Below are positions 24,256 to 33,111 of a stretch of 35,488 nt of DNA, one piece after another (within the stretch, counting starts at the first letter, position 1; each line of letters begins with the position of its first letter). Below the pieces are notes generated by a model. The model saw nothing but the letters and a program-made list of their open reading frames with translations. It had not been told where the DNA came from and ran no database searches. Source of the stretch: Candidatus Villigracilis propinquus. GTDB taxonomy: Bacteria; Chloroflexota; Anaerolineae; Anaerolineales; Villigracilaceae. Made by a program: the position numbers and the translations under genes. The stretch lies in NCBI GenBank assembly GCA_016714565.1, contig JADKDM010000028.1, positions 1 to 35,488 of the forward strand. The letters run 5' to 3'.

Positions 24256-25221
24256 TTATTTCATCTTGAGCACGAGCTTCCCCCGCGCATGTCCTGTTCC
24301 CAAATGACGCATCGCTTCTGCAACTTGCGCCAGCGGATATACCTTCTCTACAACAGGTTTTACTTTACCCGCTTCGATTATGTCCCGCAGAATTGACAGG
24401 TCTTCACGGGTGAATTGTGCGATGAAAAAGGATATCTTTTGGCTTGCGCCGATGGCTGCCAATTTTATTTTTACAACATGGCTCAGCGGGCCGATGATCG
24501 GATTGCCCTTTTTCGCGCCGACGATGACAAAATTTGCAGTGGATGCCAGCACACGCTTGTATTCCTTCCATGTGCGGTTTCCTGCAATGTCGAACAGCAG
24601 GTCGTAGCGCTGCCCGCTTTGAGTGAAATCATCCTTTGTGTAGTCAATGACATGGTCAGCCCCAAGCGAGCGGATCATCTCTACATTTTTGGTGCTGGTC
24701 ACACCGGTCACTTCTGCGCCAAAGGATTTGGCGATCTGCACGGCGAATGTACCCACTCCGCCTGCCGCGCCGTTGATGAGGACTTTCTGCCCGGCTTGAA
24801 TCTTTCCGTGGTCACGAAGTCCTTGCAGGGCAGTGATCGCCGCTGTGGGGACTGCCGCCGCTTCTTCAAAGGAGACGTTTGCAGGCTTACACACCACGGC
24901 ATTGACCACGTTTACATATTCAGCAAATGCGCCATTGCGTCCACCATAGACCTCATCACCGGGGTTGAGGTGAGTGACCTTGCTACCTACTGCTTCTACA
25001 ATGCCAGCAAAGTCCGCACCAATGCGGGGATCTTTTGGCTTGAACAAACCATTGACTCCACGGGCAATTAACAAGCCGACCATGCTGTACCACTCGGCAG
25101 GGTTAACCGAAGAAGCATGAACACGAACCAACACTCCATCCTCGGTGACTGTGGGCTTTTCGACCTCTTCTATCTTTAGTACATCCGGCGAACCATAGGA
25201 ACGACATACAACAGCTTTCAT
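24256..25221 (-). CDS. zinc-independent MDR (quinone oxidoreductase-like) NAD(P)H oxidoreductase
   Basis: A 321-residue medium-chain dehydrogenase/reductase. The catalytic domain begins MKAVVCRSYGSPDVLKIEEV; the zinc-binding Cys/His set of alcohol dehydrogenases is lacking. The nucleotide site is NGAAGGVGTFAVQIAK (about 145-160), followed by GADHVIDYTKDDF. Proteins of this type reduce quinones or enones with NAD(P)H. I chose the ATG at 25221 because GAGGAGAG lies before it; a 15-residue upstream extension lies in the promoter. The gene carries the same operator array as the two-component operon and is divergent from trxB. Confidence 0.9.
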   Translation of the reverse strand: MKAVVCRSYGSPDVLKIEEVEKPTVTEDGVLVRVHASSVNPAEWYSMVGLLIARGVNGLFKPKDPRIGADFAGIVEAVGSKVTHLNPGDEVYGGRNGAFAEYVNVVNAVVCKPANVSFEEAAAVPTAAITALQGLRDHGKIQAGQKVLINGAAGGVGTFAVQIAKSFGAEVTGVTSTKNVEMIRSLGADHVIDYTKDDFTQSGQRYDLLFDIAGNRTWKEYKRVLASTANFVIVGAKKGNPIIGPLSHVVKIKLAAIGASQKISFFIAQFTREDLSILRDIIEAGKVKPVVEKVYPLAQVAEAMRHLGTGHARGKLVLKMK

Positions 25222-25252
25222 TAATTTCTCTCCTCGGATAAGTTTACTTACA

Positions 25253-25306
25253 ATGGTACTGGTCAATTGTGGAGGAAATGTGGACGACCCCGCCAGAGAT
25301 TGTGGA
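25253..25306 (-). promoter_or_regulatory. triple TTGTGGA box and -10 of the MDR oxidoreductase gene
   Basis: TTGTGGA at 25267-25273, ATGTGGA at 25278-25284 and TTGTGGA at 25300-25306: spacings again 11 and 22 bp. The -10-like TACCAT (minus strand, 25253-25258) starts 8 bp from the nearest box, exactly as at 22511-22564. The array could also influence trxB on the other side. Confidence 0.75.
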
Positions 25307-25370
25307 GACTGTTAGAGAATTGTTAATGGACGACAGACTATTGTCTGTTGTCTTTCGTCCAGCTTGCAAC

Positions 25371-25399
25371 TTTTCACCTCCTTACGCATCTGATACAAT
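25371..25399 (+). promoter_or_regulatory. extended -10 promoter of trxB
   Basis: TACAAT at 25394-25399 with TG one base before it (extended -10), and TTTTCA 17 bp upstream (25371-25376). It lies about 90 bp before the trxB ATG. Confidence 0.55.
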
Positions 25400-25486
25400 G
25401 CGAGACGGTAATAACAAGCCTCAAAGAAGCGTCCTGACTATAGTTGAAAATACATCACAGGCGGAATGCCTAAGGAAGATAAAACA

Positions 25487-26428
25487 ATGTCCGATGAGAA
25501 ACATGTAAAGGTATTAATTTTAGGATCAGGCCCTGCCGGGTTATCTGCGGCTTTGTATGCCGCGCGCGCCGAACTGGAGCCGATCGTTTTGACCGGTATG
25601 CAGTTGGGCGGTCAGGCTGCCTTGACGCATTTGATCGAAAATTATCCCGGCTTTCCCGAAGGCGTCGGTGGGGCGCAGTTGGGTGAGTTGTTCCAAAAGC
25701 AAGCCGAGCATTTCGGAGCAAAAGTTGAATTTGACATGGCGAACGAGATTGACCTTTCCCAGCGCCCGTACACGGTCAAGACCGACAGCGGCGAATACAA
25801 AGCCGAAACCCTCATCCTCACCACAGGCGCGAACCCGCTTCATTTGGAAATCCCCGGTGAAGTTGAACTGACCGGCCGCGGCGTTTCCTACTGCGCCACT
25901 TGTGACGGCTGGTTCTTCAAAGATAAAAAAGTCGTTGTGGTGGGCGGCGGCGACAGCGCATTTGAAGAAGCGCTTTTCATCACCCGCTATGCCTCCTCCG
26001 TTACGCTCATTCATCGCCGCGAAGAATTCCGCGCGGGCGCAATTTTGCAGAACCGCGCAAAAGAACATCCCAAGATGAACTTCATCTTGAACACCGTCGT
26101 CACCGAAGTTGTCGGCACCGACAAGCTCACAGCCTTAAAATTGAAGAACGTGCAAACCGGCGAAGAGTCCACTTTTGAGACAGACGGCTTGTTCATCTTT
26201 ATCGGTCACTCGCCGAACTCACAGATTTTCAAAGGTCAGGTCGAAATGAGTGACCTCGGCTATGTCATCGTCAACGACAAAATGGAAACCAGCGTTGAAG
26301 GCGTGTATGCGGCGGGTGAGATCGCCGACCCGCATTTCCGTCAGGTGGTCACGTCTGCGGGGATGGGCGCAGCCGCAGCGATCCAGGCGACGAGATATCT
26401 CGAAGAAAAAGAATCAGTTCCCGGTTAA
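25487..26428 (+). CDS. trxB: thioredoxin reductase
   Basis: A 313-residue flavoprotein that reduces thioredoxin with NADPH. The FAD motif LILGSGPAGLSAALYAAR, the redox disulfide C136-C139 (SYCATCDGWFF), the NADPH motif VVVGGGDSAFEEALF, and the C-terminal FAD segment GVYAAGEIADPHFRQVVTSAGMG are all present. Length matches TrxB (about 310-320). I chose the ATG at 25487 with AAGGAAG upstream; a seven-residue extension begins at 25466. It is followed by a terminator and separate mdh promoter. The divergent gene is the MDR oxidoreductase, so the pair could form a redox-stress locus. Confidence 0.94.
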   Translation: MSDEKHVKVLILGSGPAGLSAALYAARAELEPIVLTGMQLGGQAALTHLIENYPGFPEGVGGAQLGELFQKQAEHFGAKVEFDMANEIDLSQRPYTVKTDSGEYKAETLILTTGANPLHLEIPGEVELTGRGVSYCATCDGWFFKDKKVVVVGGGDSAFEEALFITRYASSVTLIHRREEFRAGAILQNRAKEHPKMNFILNTVVTEVVGTDKLTALKLKNVQTGEESTFETDGLFIFIGHSPNSQIFKGQVEMSDLGYVIVNDKMETSVEGVYAAGEIADPHFRQVVTSAGMGAAAAIQATRYLEEKESVPG

Positions 26429-26540
26429 GAATGCGATGCGTTGAGTTTGTCGAAACGAAGCGACAAAATTCGCGCTTCGCACTTAAGGGACGGCTGACCC
26501 TGTTCAATTTGCAGAATCCAACCGAATAAGATTATCCCCA

Positions 26541-26572
26541 AAAAAGGACTCGGCTTGCTGCGGGTCCTTTTT
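26541..26572 (+). terminator. rho-independent terminator after trxB
   Basis: AAAAAGGACTCG pairs with CGGGTCCTTTTT (one G-T pair) around GCTTGCTG, ending in a T-run. The 248 bp between trxB and mdh also hold the palindrome CGCGCTTCGC-like stretch at 26430-26482 and nothing coding. Confidence 0.8.
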
Positions 26573-26600
26573 ATGCGTGAAAATATGTGACATTTTGTAC

Positions 26601-26657
26601 TTTTGGCCTGTATTACTTTCGGATAAAATTAGGAAAAATACGGCGTTTTACGCCGAA
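26601..26657 (+). promoter_or_regulatory. mdh promoter and leader hairpin
   Basis: TAAAAT at 26624-26629 with a weak TTTTGG 17 bp upstream. The leader contains CGGCG-TTTTA-CGCCG (26641-26655), a small hairpin 20 bp before the start codon, followed by an A-run; it could modulate translation. Confidence 0.45.
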
Positions 26658-26676
26658 AAAAACCATTGGAGGAACA

Positions 26677-27612
26677 ATGAAGAAAATCTCAATCATCGGC
26701 GCTGGTATGACGGGCTCGACTGCCGCTCACTGGATCGCCGAACGTGAACTTGCCGACGTTGTTTTGTTGGATGTGGTGGAGGGAATGCCGCAGGGGAAAA
26801 GTCTCGACCTCGCGCAAGCCATGCCGATCATTGGCAAGGATTCGGAGATCGTCGGTACGAATGATTATGCTGCGACCAAAGGCTCAGACATTATCATTAT
26901 TACCGCTGGTCTGGCCCGCAAACCCGGCATGAGCCGCGATGACCTGCTCAAGACCAATGCAGAGATCGTTGGCAAGGCTGCTACTGAAACACTGAAATAT
27001 TCCCCCGATGCGATTTACATTGTATTGACCAACCCGCTCGACACGATGGCTTATCTGGCGATGAAGAAGACAGGTCTGCCTCGCGAACGCGTGATCGGTC
27101 AGGCTGGCATTTTGGACTCTGCCCGTATGCGCGCTTTCGTTGCCATGGAAACCGGTGTGAGCGTAGAGAACATCAATTGCTATGTGCTGGGTGGACACGG
27201 CGATGAGATGGTTCCTTTGACCCGTCACTCCAACGTGGCTGGCATTCCTTTGAAGGAATATTTGCCCGCTGACAAACTCGAAGCCATCGTCAACCGCACC
27301 CGCAAGGGCGGCGGTGAGATCGTCAACTTGCTCAAGACCGGTTCCGCTTACTATGCTCCTTCCATGGCTTGTGTGCAGATGGCTGATGCCATTTTGAAAG
27401 ACAAGAAGTTGATCGTGCCTTGCGCCACCTACATGAACGGCGAATACGGCTTGAACGATATGTACTTCGGTGTGCCTGTTATGCTCGGCGCTGGCGGCAT
27501 GGAAAGAATCATCGAATACAAGTTCGATGCTGAAGAGAAAGCCATGTTCGAAAAATCTGCTGCGTCTGTCAAAGAGACACACGAAGCGTTGAAGAGTTTG
27601 GTGACGTTATAA
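26677..27612 (+). CDS. mdh: malate dehydrogenase (LDH-like type)
   Basis: A 311-residue NAD-dependent dehydrogenase interconverting malate and oxaloacetate. The nucleotide site is IIGAGMTGSTAAHWIAE, the substrate loop is ARKPGMSRDDLL, VLTNPLDTM and GQAGILDSARMR carry the further arginines, and the catalytic H174 is in GGHGDEMVP. The GMSRDD loop with Arg at the specificity position marks malate rather than lactate specificity. GGAGG precedes the ATG at 26677; the frame is open upstream but lies in the promoter. Citrate synthase follows, the next enzyme of the TCA cycle, and both are probably co-expressed. Confidence 0.94.
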   Translation: MKKISIIGAGMTGSTAAHWIAERELADVVLLDVVEGMPQGKSLDLAQAMPIIGKDSEIVGTNDYAATKGSDIIIITAGLARKPGMSRDDLLKTNAEIVGKAATETLKYSPDAIYIVLTNPLDTMAYLAMKKTGLPRERVIGQAGILDSARMRAFVAMETGVSVENINCYVLGGHGDEMVPLTRHSNVAGIPLKEYLPADKLEAIVNRTRKGGGEIVNLLKTGSAYYAPSMACVQMADAILKDKKLIVPCATYMNGEYGLNDMYFGVPVMLGAGGMERIIEYKFDAEEKAMFEKSAASVKETHEALKSLVTL

Positions 27613-27617
27613 AACCT

Positions 27618-27666
27618 GTCAAAGGTCGAAAGTCGAAGGTCACAAACCTGGCTTTCGACCTTTGAC
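27618..27666. repeat. 15-bp perfect inverted repeat between mdh and citrate synthase
   Basis: GTCAAAGGTCGAAAG (27618-27632) and CTTTCGACCTTTGAC (27652-27666) are perfect inverted repeats with a 19-nt loop. Within the arms AAAGGTCGAAAGTCGAAGG contains further direct repeats. It could attenuate read-through into the citrate synthase gene or be a mobile palindrome. Confidence 0.7.
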
Positions 27667-27697
27667 TTTCGACTTGAAAAAAGTATAGGAGCCTATC

Positions 27698-29023
27698 ATG
27701 ATCTTGCATGAAAAAATCTCTGCTCAATTGCCTGCGTGGCGCGAACGTATTAAGTCCCTTTCCAAGGAACATGCTGAAGTAAAGGTTGCTGAAGTTAATG
27801 TCGGCCAGATCGTCGGCGGGATGCGTGATATCAAATCCCTGCTTTCTGATATCTCTTTCGTTGACCCTGCTCATGGAATTATCTTCCGCGGACTGACCAT
27901 CCCTGAGCTGTTGAAGGCGCTGCCCAAAGCACGCGGCGGCAAGATGCCTTTGGTGGGCGGCTTGTATTACCTGCTCATGATCGGTGAAGTGCCGACCAAG
28001 GAACAGGCTATGGAAGTGGAAGCTGAATGGGCCAAGCGCGCCATCGTCCCTGATTATGTGTACAAGATGCTCAAGACCATGCCGAAAGAGACTCACCCGA
28101 TGACTCTCTTGTCTCAGGCTGTGCTTGCGCTGCAGAACGGCTCGGTCTTTGCGAGCAAATATCACAGCATGAAGAAGGATGTGTATTGGGAAGCTGCGCT
28201 CGAAGACAGCCTCGACCTGACCGCGAAACTCCCCGTCATTGCTGCGTATATTTACCGCATGAAGTATTTTGGCGAGACATCCAAACCCAAGTACAACCCC
28301 AAACTGGATTACGGCGCAAACTTCTCCAAGATGATGAAGGTCTCGGACAAGAAGGGATATTCCGAACTCGCCCGCCTGTATTTCATTTTGCACAGCGACC
28401 ACGAAGCTGGAAACGTCTCCGCTCACACCATGCACCTCGTTGGGTCTGCTCTCTCCGACCCGTACCTTTCCTTCTCTGCCTCGCTCAACGGTCTTGCGGG
28501 ACCTTTGCATGGTCTGGCAAATCAAGAGTGCCTCGGCTGGTTGTTGGAAGTCCACAAGAAATTTGGCGGCGTTCCTTCACGCGAAGACCTCTACAAATTC
28601 GCATGGGACACTCTCAATGGCGGGCATGTCATCCCTGGCTACGGCCATGCGGTGCTGCGCGTTCCCGATCCCCGCTACATGGCGCAGATGGAATTTGCCA
28701 AGAAGCGCTTCCCCGATGATGAACTTATCCGCCTCGCGGACATGGTTTTTGACGTAGTGCCTGCCGTTCTCAAGGAACAAGGCAAAGCCAAGAATCCCGC
28801 CCCGAATGTGGATGCCATCTCTGGCACGTTGCAGTATTACTACGGCGTGCGTGACTTTGACTTCTACACCGTCCTCTTCGGCGTAGGTCGCGCCCTCGGT
28901 GTGACTGCCAACTACGTGTGGGCACGCGCACTCGGTATGCCGATTGAACGCCCCAAGTCTTTGACTACGAAGATGTTGGAAGATGTTGTAGCGAAGGCTG
29001 CACAGCCTGTTCAACCTGTATAG
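27698..29023 (+). CDS. citrate synthase, mitochondrial (eukaryotic) type
   Basis: A 441-residue citrate synthase that condenses oxaloacetate with acetyl-CoA. The active-site residues are H271 in GPLHGLANQE, H317 in PGYGHAVLR and D372 in PNVDAISG, with the same spacings (46 and 55) as in the pig enzyme. The sequences HSDHEAGNVSAHT and SALSDPYLSF are those of eukaryotic mitochondrial enzymes, not of the common bacterial GltA. AGGAG lies before the ATG. It follows mdh after a palindrome and is ended by a strong terminator. Confidence 0.94.
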   Translation: MILHEKISAQLPAWRERIKSLSKEHAEVKVAEVNVGQIVGGMRDIKSLLSDISFVDPAHGIIFRGLTIPELLKALPKARGGKMPLVGGLYYLLMIGEVPTKEQAMEVEAEWAKRAIVPDYVYKMLKTMPKETHPMTLLSQAVLALQNGSVFASKYHSMKKDVYWEAALEDSLDLTAKLPVIAAYIYRMKYFGETSKPKYNPKLDYGANFSKMMKVSDKKGYSELARLYFILHSDHEAGNVSAHTMHLVGSALSDPYLSFSASLNGLAGPLHGLANQECLGWLLEVHKKFGGVPSREDLYKFAWDTLNGGHVIPGYGHAVLRVPDPRYMAQMEFAKKRFPDDELIRLADMVFDVVPAVLKEQGKAKNPAPNVDAISGTLQYYYGVRDFDFYTVLFGVGRALGVTANYVWARALGMPIERPKSLTTKMLEDVVAKAAQPVQPV

Positions 29024-29033
29024 TTTATAAAGT

Positions 29034-29069
29034 AAAACTCCCGAAGTTGAAAAGCTTCGGGAGTTTTTT
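29034..29069 (+). terminator. rho-independent terminator after citrate synthase
   Basis: AAAACTCCCGAAG and CTTCGGGAGTTTT are perfect arms ending in a T-run, 11 bp after the stop codon. On the other strand an A/T-run also follows, so the convergent oligopeptidase gene may share it. Confidence 0.9.
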
Positions 29070-29095
29070 GTTTAACCAAAACTGGGAAATTGAGG

Positions 29096-31150
29096 TCAAG
29101 TAAGTTTGTCGATTAGAAATGCAAAATCCTGTGCCACTTCCTTCAGGAAATCGTAGCGTCCGCTTGCGCCTGCGTGACCTGAGTCATAGTTGGTGTACAG
29201 CACGATCAGGTTATTATCCGTTTTCAGCTCGCGGAGTTTGGCTGCGAATTTGGCGGGTTCCCAATAGGCCACGCGCGGATCGTTCAGCCCGGTGGTGATG
29301 AGCATGTGCGGATATTCCGTGGCGCGGATGTTGTCATAGGGCGAATACGAAAGCATGTACTCGTAATACTCTTTATCTTCCGGGTTGCCCCATTGATCGT
29401 ATTCGAGAGTGGTCAATGGAATGGTCGGGTCGTTCATCGTTGTGACTACATCCACAAATGGGACTTTGCAGATGACGACTTTGAATAAGTCAGGCCGCAT
29501 GGTGACGCACGCGCCGACGAGCAATCCGCCTGCAGAGCCGCCCATGATGGCGAGCTTTTGCGTGGAGGTAAACCCTTCCTTGATGAGATGCTCAGCACAG
29601 GCGATGAAGTCAGTGAAGGTATTTTTCTTGTTCAGCATCTTGCCGTCTTCGTACCATTCACGTCCCATCTCCGAGCCGCCGCGAATGTGTCCGATGGCGA
29701 AGACGAATCCACGGTCCAGAAGAGAGAAGCGATTGGAGCTAAAGGTTGCATCGATGGTCGCGCCGTAGGAGCCGTATCCATAAAGCAGGGCAGGATTGTT
29801 CCCATCAAGTTTCATTCCCTTTTTGTAAACGATCGACATCGGGACCTGCGTGCCATCCGAAGCGGTGGCGTGGATTCGCTCCGACACGTATTGGGTTTTA
29901 TCGTAGCCGCTGGGAATCTCTTCCTCTTTTTTGAGTTCCCATTCGCCGCTGTCCACGTGATAGTCGATGATCGAGTTGGGCGTGATAAGGGAGGAGTAAT
30001 AGAACCGCAGCAGATTTGTTCTGAATTCAGGGTTGGCTTCAAGATACACGTTGTAGGCTGGCTCGGGGAATTGGATGTAGCGCACATTTCCCAATCCATC
30101 GGCATCACTGATGCGGAGTTGCTTGAGTCCGCCTTTGCGCTCGGCGACAACGATAAAATCTTCAAAGGTGTCCACGCCATCCACCAGTACGTCCGCGCGG
30201 TGGGGGATGACCTCCCGCCAGTTTTCCTTTCCCGGCTTTTCAACAGGCGCAACACTTAACTTGAAGTTCTTTGCGCCATCGTTATGAGTTATGAAGAAAT
30301 TACCATTGTGGTGTGCAGCGTAATATTCAAGCCCTTTAACCCGCGCCTGCAGAACGTGCATATTTCCCTCAGGCTGATCGGCTGAAAGGAAGTTCATCTC
30401 GCGCGTATCAGTATTGTAATGATAGGTCATGATGTAGGCATCGTCGCGAGTCTTGAACATGTACAGGAAGTAGGTTTCGTCATCTTCATGTAGAACAAGC
30501 CTATCTTGCGCGGGGTCGGTGCCAGCTTTGTGGCTCCATAATTTGTGCGGGCGTTGCGCTTCATCCAGCGTTACATAAAAAACGGTCTCGCCATCGTTTG
30601 TCCACTCCACGCCGCCGTGTTCGTACGCGCTGCCGGATGTGTTCTCGATGACTTCGGGATACAACTCGCCGCTTTTCAGATCCTTGATGTGGAGGGTGTA
30701 GATTTCCCGTCCGCCGTAATCCACTGAGTAGACCAGTTTGTTTCCGTCCGGGCTGACTGAGAATGCGCCGACGCTGCAAAAGGATCTGCCTGTGGCCAGC
30801 TGATTCTGGTCGAGCAAAATTTCCTCTTGTGCTTCGAGCGATCCCGGTTTGCGGCAAAAGATGGGATATTGTTTCCCCTGCTCATCGCGCTCGTAATAAA
30901 AGTATCCGCCTCTTTTCGCAGGGACGGTTGAATCGTCTTCTTTGATGCGAGCCTTCATCTCTGAGAATAGATTTTCCTGAAGTGGCTTGGTGTGCTGCGT
31001 GATCTCTTCGAGATAGTCGCTTTCGGCGCGCAGGTGCTTCAATGTTTCGGGGTCGTTCCTGTCACGCATCCAGTAATAATTGTCGATGCGGGTTTGATCG
31101 TGCAGTGTGATCTCGTGCGGGCGTTTGGATGCGATCGGAAACGATGACAT
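29096..31150 (-). CDS. oligopeptidase B-like S9 family serine peptidase
   Basis: A 684-residue prolyl-oligopeptidase-fold enzyme. The N-terminal part (about 70-400) is the seven-bladed propeller that limits access to small peptides. The C-terminal alpha/beta hydrolase domain has S539 in MGGSAGGLLVG, an Asp in TTGLNDPRVAYWEP and a His in DSGHAGASGRYD. YWMRDRNDPE near the N-terminus and RGGSEMGREWYEDG are typical of oligopeptidase B, which cuts after basic residues; the acidic residues that fix that choice cannot be checked safely here. No signal peptide, so cytoplasmic. AAGGAG precedes the ATG. Confidence 0.92.
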   Translation of the reverse strand: MSSFPIASKRPHEITLHDQTRIDNYYWMRDRNDPETLKHLRAESDYLEEITQHTKPLQENLFSEMKARIKEDDSTVPAKRGGYFYYERDEQGKQYPIFCRKPGSLEAQEEILLDQNQLATGRSFCSVGAFSVSPDGNKLVYSVDYGGREIYTLHIKDLKSGELYPEVIENTSGSAYEHGGVEWTNDGETVFYVTLDEAQRPHKLWSHKAGTDPAQDRLVLHEDDETYFLYMFKTRDDAYIMTYHYNTDTREMNFLSADQPEGNMHVLQARVKGLEYYAAHHNGNFFITHNDGAKNFKLSVAPVEKPGKENWREVIPHRADVLVDGVDTFEDFIVVAERKGGLKQLRISDADGLGNVRYIQFPEPAYNVYLEANPEFRTNLLRFYYSSLITPNSIIDYHVDSGEWELKKEEEIPSGYDKTQYVSERIHATASDGTQVPMSIVYKKGMKLDGNNPALLYGYGSYGATIDATFSSNRFSLLDRGFVFAIGHIRGGSEMGREWYEDGKMLNKKNTFTDFIACAEHLIKEGFTSTQKLAIMGGSAGGLLVGACVTMRPDLFKVVICKVPFVDVVTTMNDPTIPLTTLEYDQWGNPEDKEYYEYMLSYSPYDNIRATEYPHMLITTGLNDPRVAYWEPAKFAAKLRELKTDNNLIVLYTNYDSGHAGASGRYDFLKEVAQDFAFLIDKLT

Positions 31151-31179
31151 TAGACTCTCCTTGATTGGCTATAAAGAGA

Positions 31180-31716
31180 TCATTTTAAATTCGGAAGATA
31201 CTTTTCATGCAAACTCGCCATGTGATGTTCCACATGGCCAACGAGCATGAAGATCAACGCGCGTGCGCTCACTTCTGCACCGCTGGCTGTTCCCGTCCGA
31301 GCGGCAGATTCTTCGCTGATATTTTTTATGGCAAGCGTATTTGCGCGGCGCAAATATTCAAATTCGTTGAGCAGATCTTCGAAGGCAATCTCATCCGCCC
31401 CAGCTTCGCGGACGAAATCCCCCTGTTCGAAGCCAGGCAATGGTGTCTTGTCATTGCGTGAAATTCGCAGCAGGCGATAGGAGAAGACGCGTTCGGCATC
31501 TATCAGGTGGCTGACTATTTCTTTGATGGACCATTCCTCAGGTCCATTGCGGAAGCGGGCTTGTTTGTCATTCAATTTCCCAAGTGCAGATCGGATATCC
31601 CCAATCTGCTGGGACAGGGCGGCAAGTACATCGCCTTTGGCTATTGCACGTTCAATATAATCTGCATAGAAAGCGGCGTATTCTTCAGGTGCGGGGGGTG
31701 TAATATGTGAGACCAT
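31180..31716 (-). CDS. DinB-like four-helix metalloenzyme-fold protein
   Basis: A 178-residue protein of the DinB/YfiT-like superfamily. The metal ligand pattern is visible: His in VSHLIDAERVFSYRLL (near residue 70) and the pair in GHVEHHMASLHEKYL (near 160-165). Family members include thiol-dependent transferases, but the substrate here is unknown. AAAGGAAA lies before the ATG at 31716. It is directly upstream of the oligopeptidase gene on the same strand, 29 bp apart, and the two may share a transcript. Confidence 0.82.
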   Translation of the reverse strand: MVSHITPPAPEEYAAFYADYIERAIAKGDVLAALSQQIGDIRSALGKLNDKQARFRNGPEEWSIKEIVSHLIDAERVFSYRLLRISRNDKTPLPGFEQGDFVREAGADEIAFEDLLNEFEYLRRANTLAIKNISEESAARTGTASGAEVSARALIFMLVGHVEHHMASLHEKYLPNLK

Positions 31717-31782
31717 TAAATTTCCTTTTATGTTATAGGTTTAATTTTATAAATTATAAAGCCCTGGAAGCAACTGGAGTTT

Positions 31783-33078
31783 TTATGCGTCTGGCATGCT
31801 GACCTCAAGCGGTTGATCAGGCTCATCATTTAACAACTGCCAGCCTTTTGAAAGCACATATTTGAACCATGTCCCCGCGAAGAGGGATGTGGTGATCGCG
31901 ATGGAGACGAGGGTTACGAAGAATACTTCGTTGATGATGCCGAGGTCAAATGCCACGGTGGCCAAGACAATGCCCGGGCCGCCCCTTGTGCTCATGGCGA
32001 CTCCAAAATTGAAACTCGAGAGCCAATCCTTTTTTATCAATTTTGCAGAGATGACCGTGCCCAGTGTTTGAAACAAGGTTGTGAAGGTGAGAAACCAAAG
32101 AAAGAACACAGGCTCGAAATTGTGGACGAAATCAAGTTTCAAGCCGACGATGGCGAAATACAGCGGGACAAAAAGCGCGAGCGAAATATCCTTGACATTG
32201 TTCTTGGCGGGGCGCATGAATTTGCGCGGCATCAGGCCGATCACAATACCAGCCAGCAGCGCGCCGAAGACCACGTTGACGCTCAGCAGGCTGGCGATGG
32301 CAGCGAACAGGAAGCAAATGAAAAGGATGTACCCTGAAATGGACGAACGGATGAGCAGGTTGTACCTGCTGCGGATGAGGGTTAGCATTGCTTTGGGCAT
32401 GAAGAACAAGGTCAGGCCGAAGAAGGCGATGGTCAGCACGATGGAGGTAGTGATCTGCCAGATCGATGGAGTTTCCGCGTTGACCATCCCTGTGGCAACG
32501 GCCAGGACGATCCACAATAAAACGTCGTGGATGGTGGCGATGGAAAGCACGATCTTGGCGAAGCGCGTATTCATGACACCCAGGTCCATGAATATTTTGG
32601 AGATGACGGGAATGGACGTGATGGCCGTTGCGATCGCGATGACCAGTTGCAAAGCAATGATGTTGTTCTTGACGCCCAGATAGGGAGTGAAATCATACAT
32701 CGATGGCGCAACCCAGCCTGCGAAGAAGGGCAGAACCGTCGAGCCGATGATGAGCACAAGGATGATCCGTCTGTCGTCCTTGTCCAGCGATTTTTCGATT
32801 TCGAAGCCTGATACGAACATGAGCAGGATCAATCCTAGCCAGGACATCAACGAGATCAGTTTTCCTTCCGATTCAAAAGCAGAAAATAACCATGTGTAGG
32901 CGTTTGGAGAGAAATATCCCAGCACGGTCGGGCCGAGCAAAAGCCCGCCGAAAATCTCCCCGATCACCCTGGGGAGTTTAAGCCTGTTGAGTAAAAACCC
33001 GAATGTGTGTGAAAATAAAAGAAGGAGAACGAGCGCGAAAAAGAAGCGCGTTAGTTCCATGTCGGTCAGTGTTTGCAT
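31783..33078 (-). CDS. CPA2-family sodium or potassium/proton antiporter
   Basis: A 431-residue transporter with about 12 membrane helices and no C-terminal TrkA domain. Diagnostic segments are LKLPRVIGEIFGGLLLGPTVLG near residue 33-54 and SWLGLILLMFVSGFEIE, where Kef/NapA-type proteins carry the same sequence. The later stretch STRGGPGIVLATVAFDLGII contains the conserved Gly-rich helix. The transported ion cannot be told from the sequence. A strong promoter lies upstream (33112-33141). It is a stand-alone gene; an AT-rich gap of 66 bp separates it from the DinB-like gene. Confidence 0.9.
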   Translation of the reverse strand: MQTLTDMELTRFFFALVLLLLFSHTFGFLLNRLKLPRVIGEIFGGLLLGPTVLGYFSPNAYTWLFSAFESEGKLISLMSWLGLILLMFVSGFEIEKSLDKDDRRIILVLIIGSTVLPFFAGWVAPSMYDFTPYLGVKNNIIALQLVIAIATAITSIPVISKIFMDLGVMNTRFAKIVLSIATIHDVLLWIVLAVATGMVNAETPSIWQITTSIVLTIAFFGLTLFFMPKAMLTLIRSRYNLLIRSSISGYILFICFLFAAIASLLSVNVVFGALLAGIVIGLMPRKFMRPAKNNVKDISLALFVPLYFAIVGLKLDFVHNFEPVFFLWFLTFTTLFQTLGTVISAKLIKKDWLSSFNFGVAMSTRGGPGIVLATVAFDLGIINEVFFVTLVSIAITTSLFAGTWFKYVLSKGWQLLNDEPDQPLEVSMPDA

Positions 33079-33111
33079 TTATTTTTCCTTGTAATGTCAA
33101 GTATTGGAGTC

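Noticed and set aside
24415..25071. 218-codon plus-strand ORF
   Set aside because: Antisense of the MDR oxidoreductase; no protein features.
26884..27582. 232-codon minus-strand ORF opposite mdh
   Set aside because: Antisense of malate dehydrogenase; no ribosome binding site or recognisable domain.
27569..28555. 328-codon minus-strand ORF opposite citrate synthase
   Set aside because: Third-position G/C bias creates it; the plus strand encodes the complete citrate synthase active site.
29558..30259. 233-codon plus-strand ORF opposite the oligopeptidase
   Set aside because: The minus strand carries the S9 peptidase with its catalytic Ser, Asp and His; this frame is a shadow.
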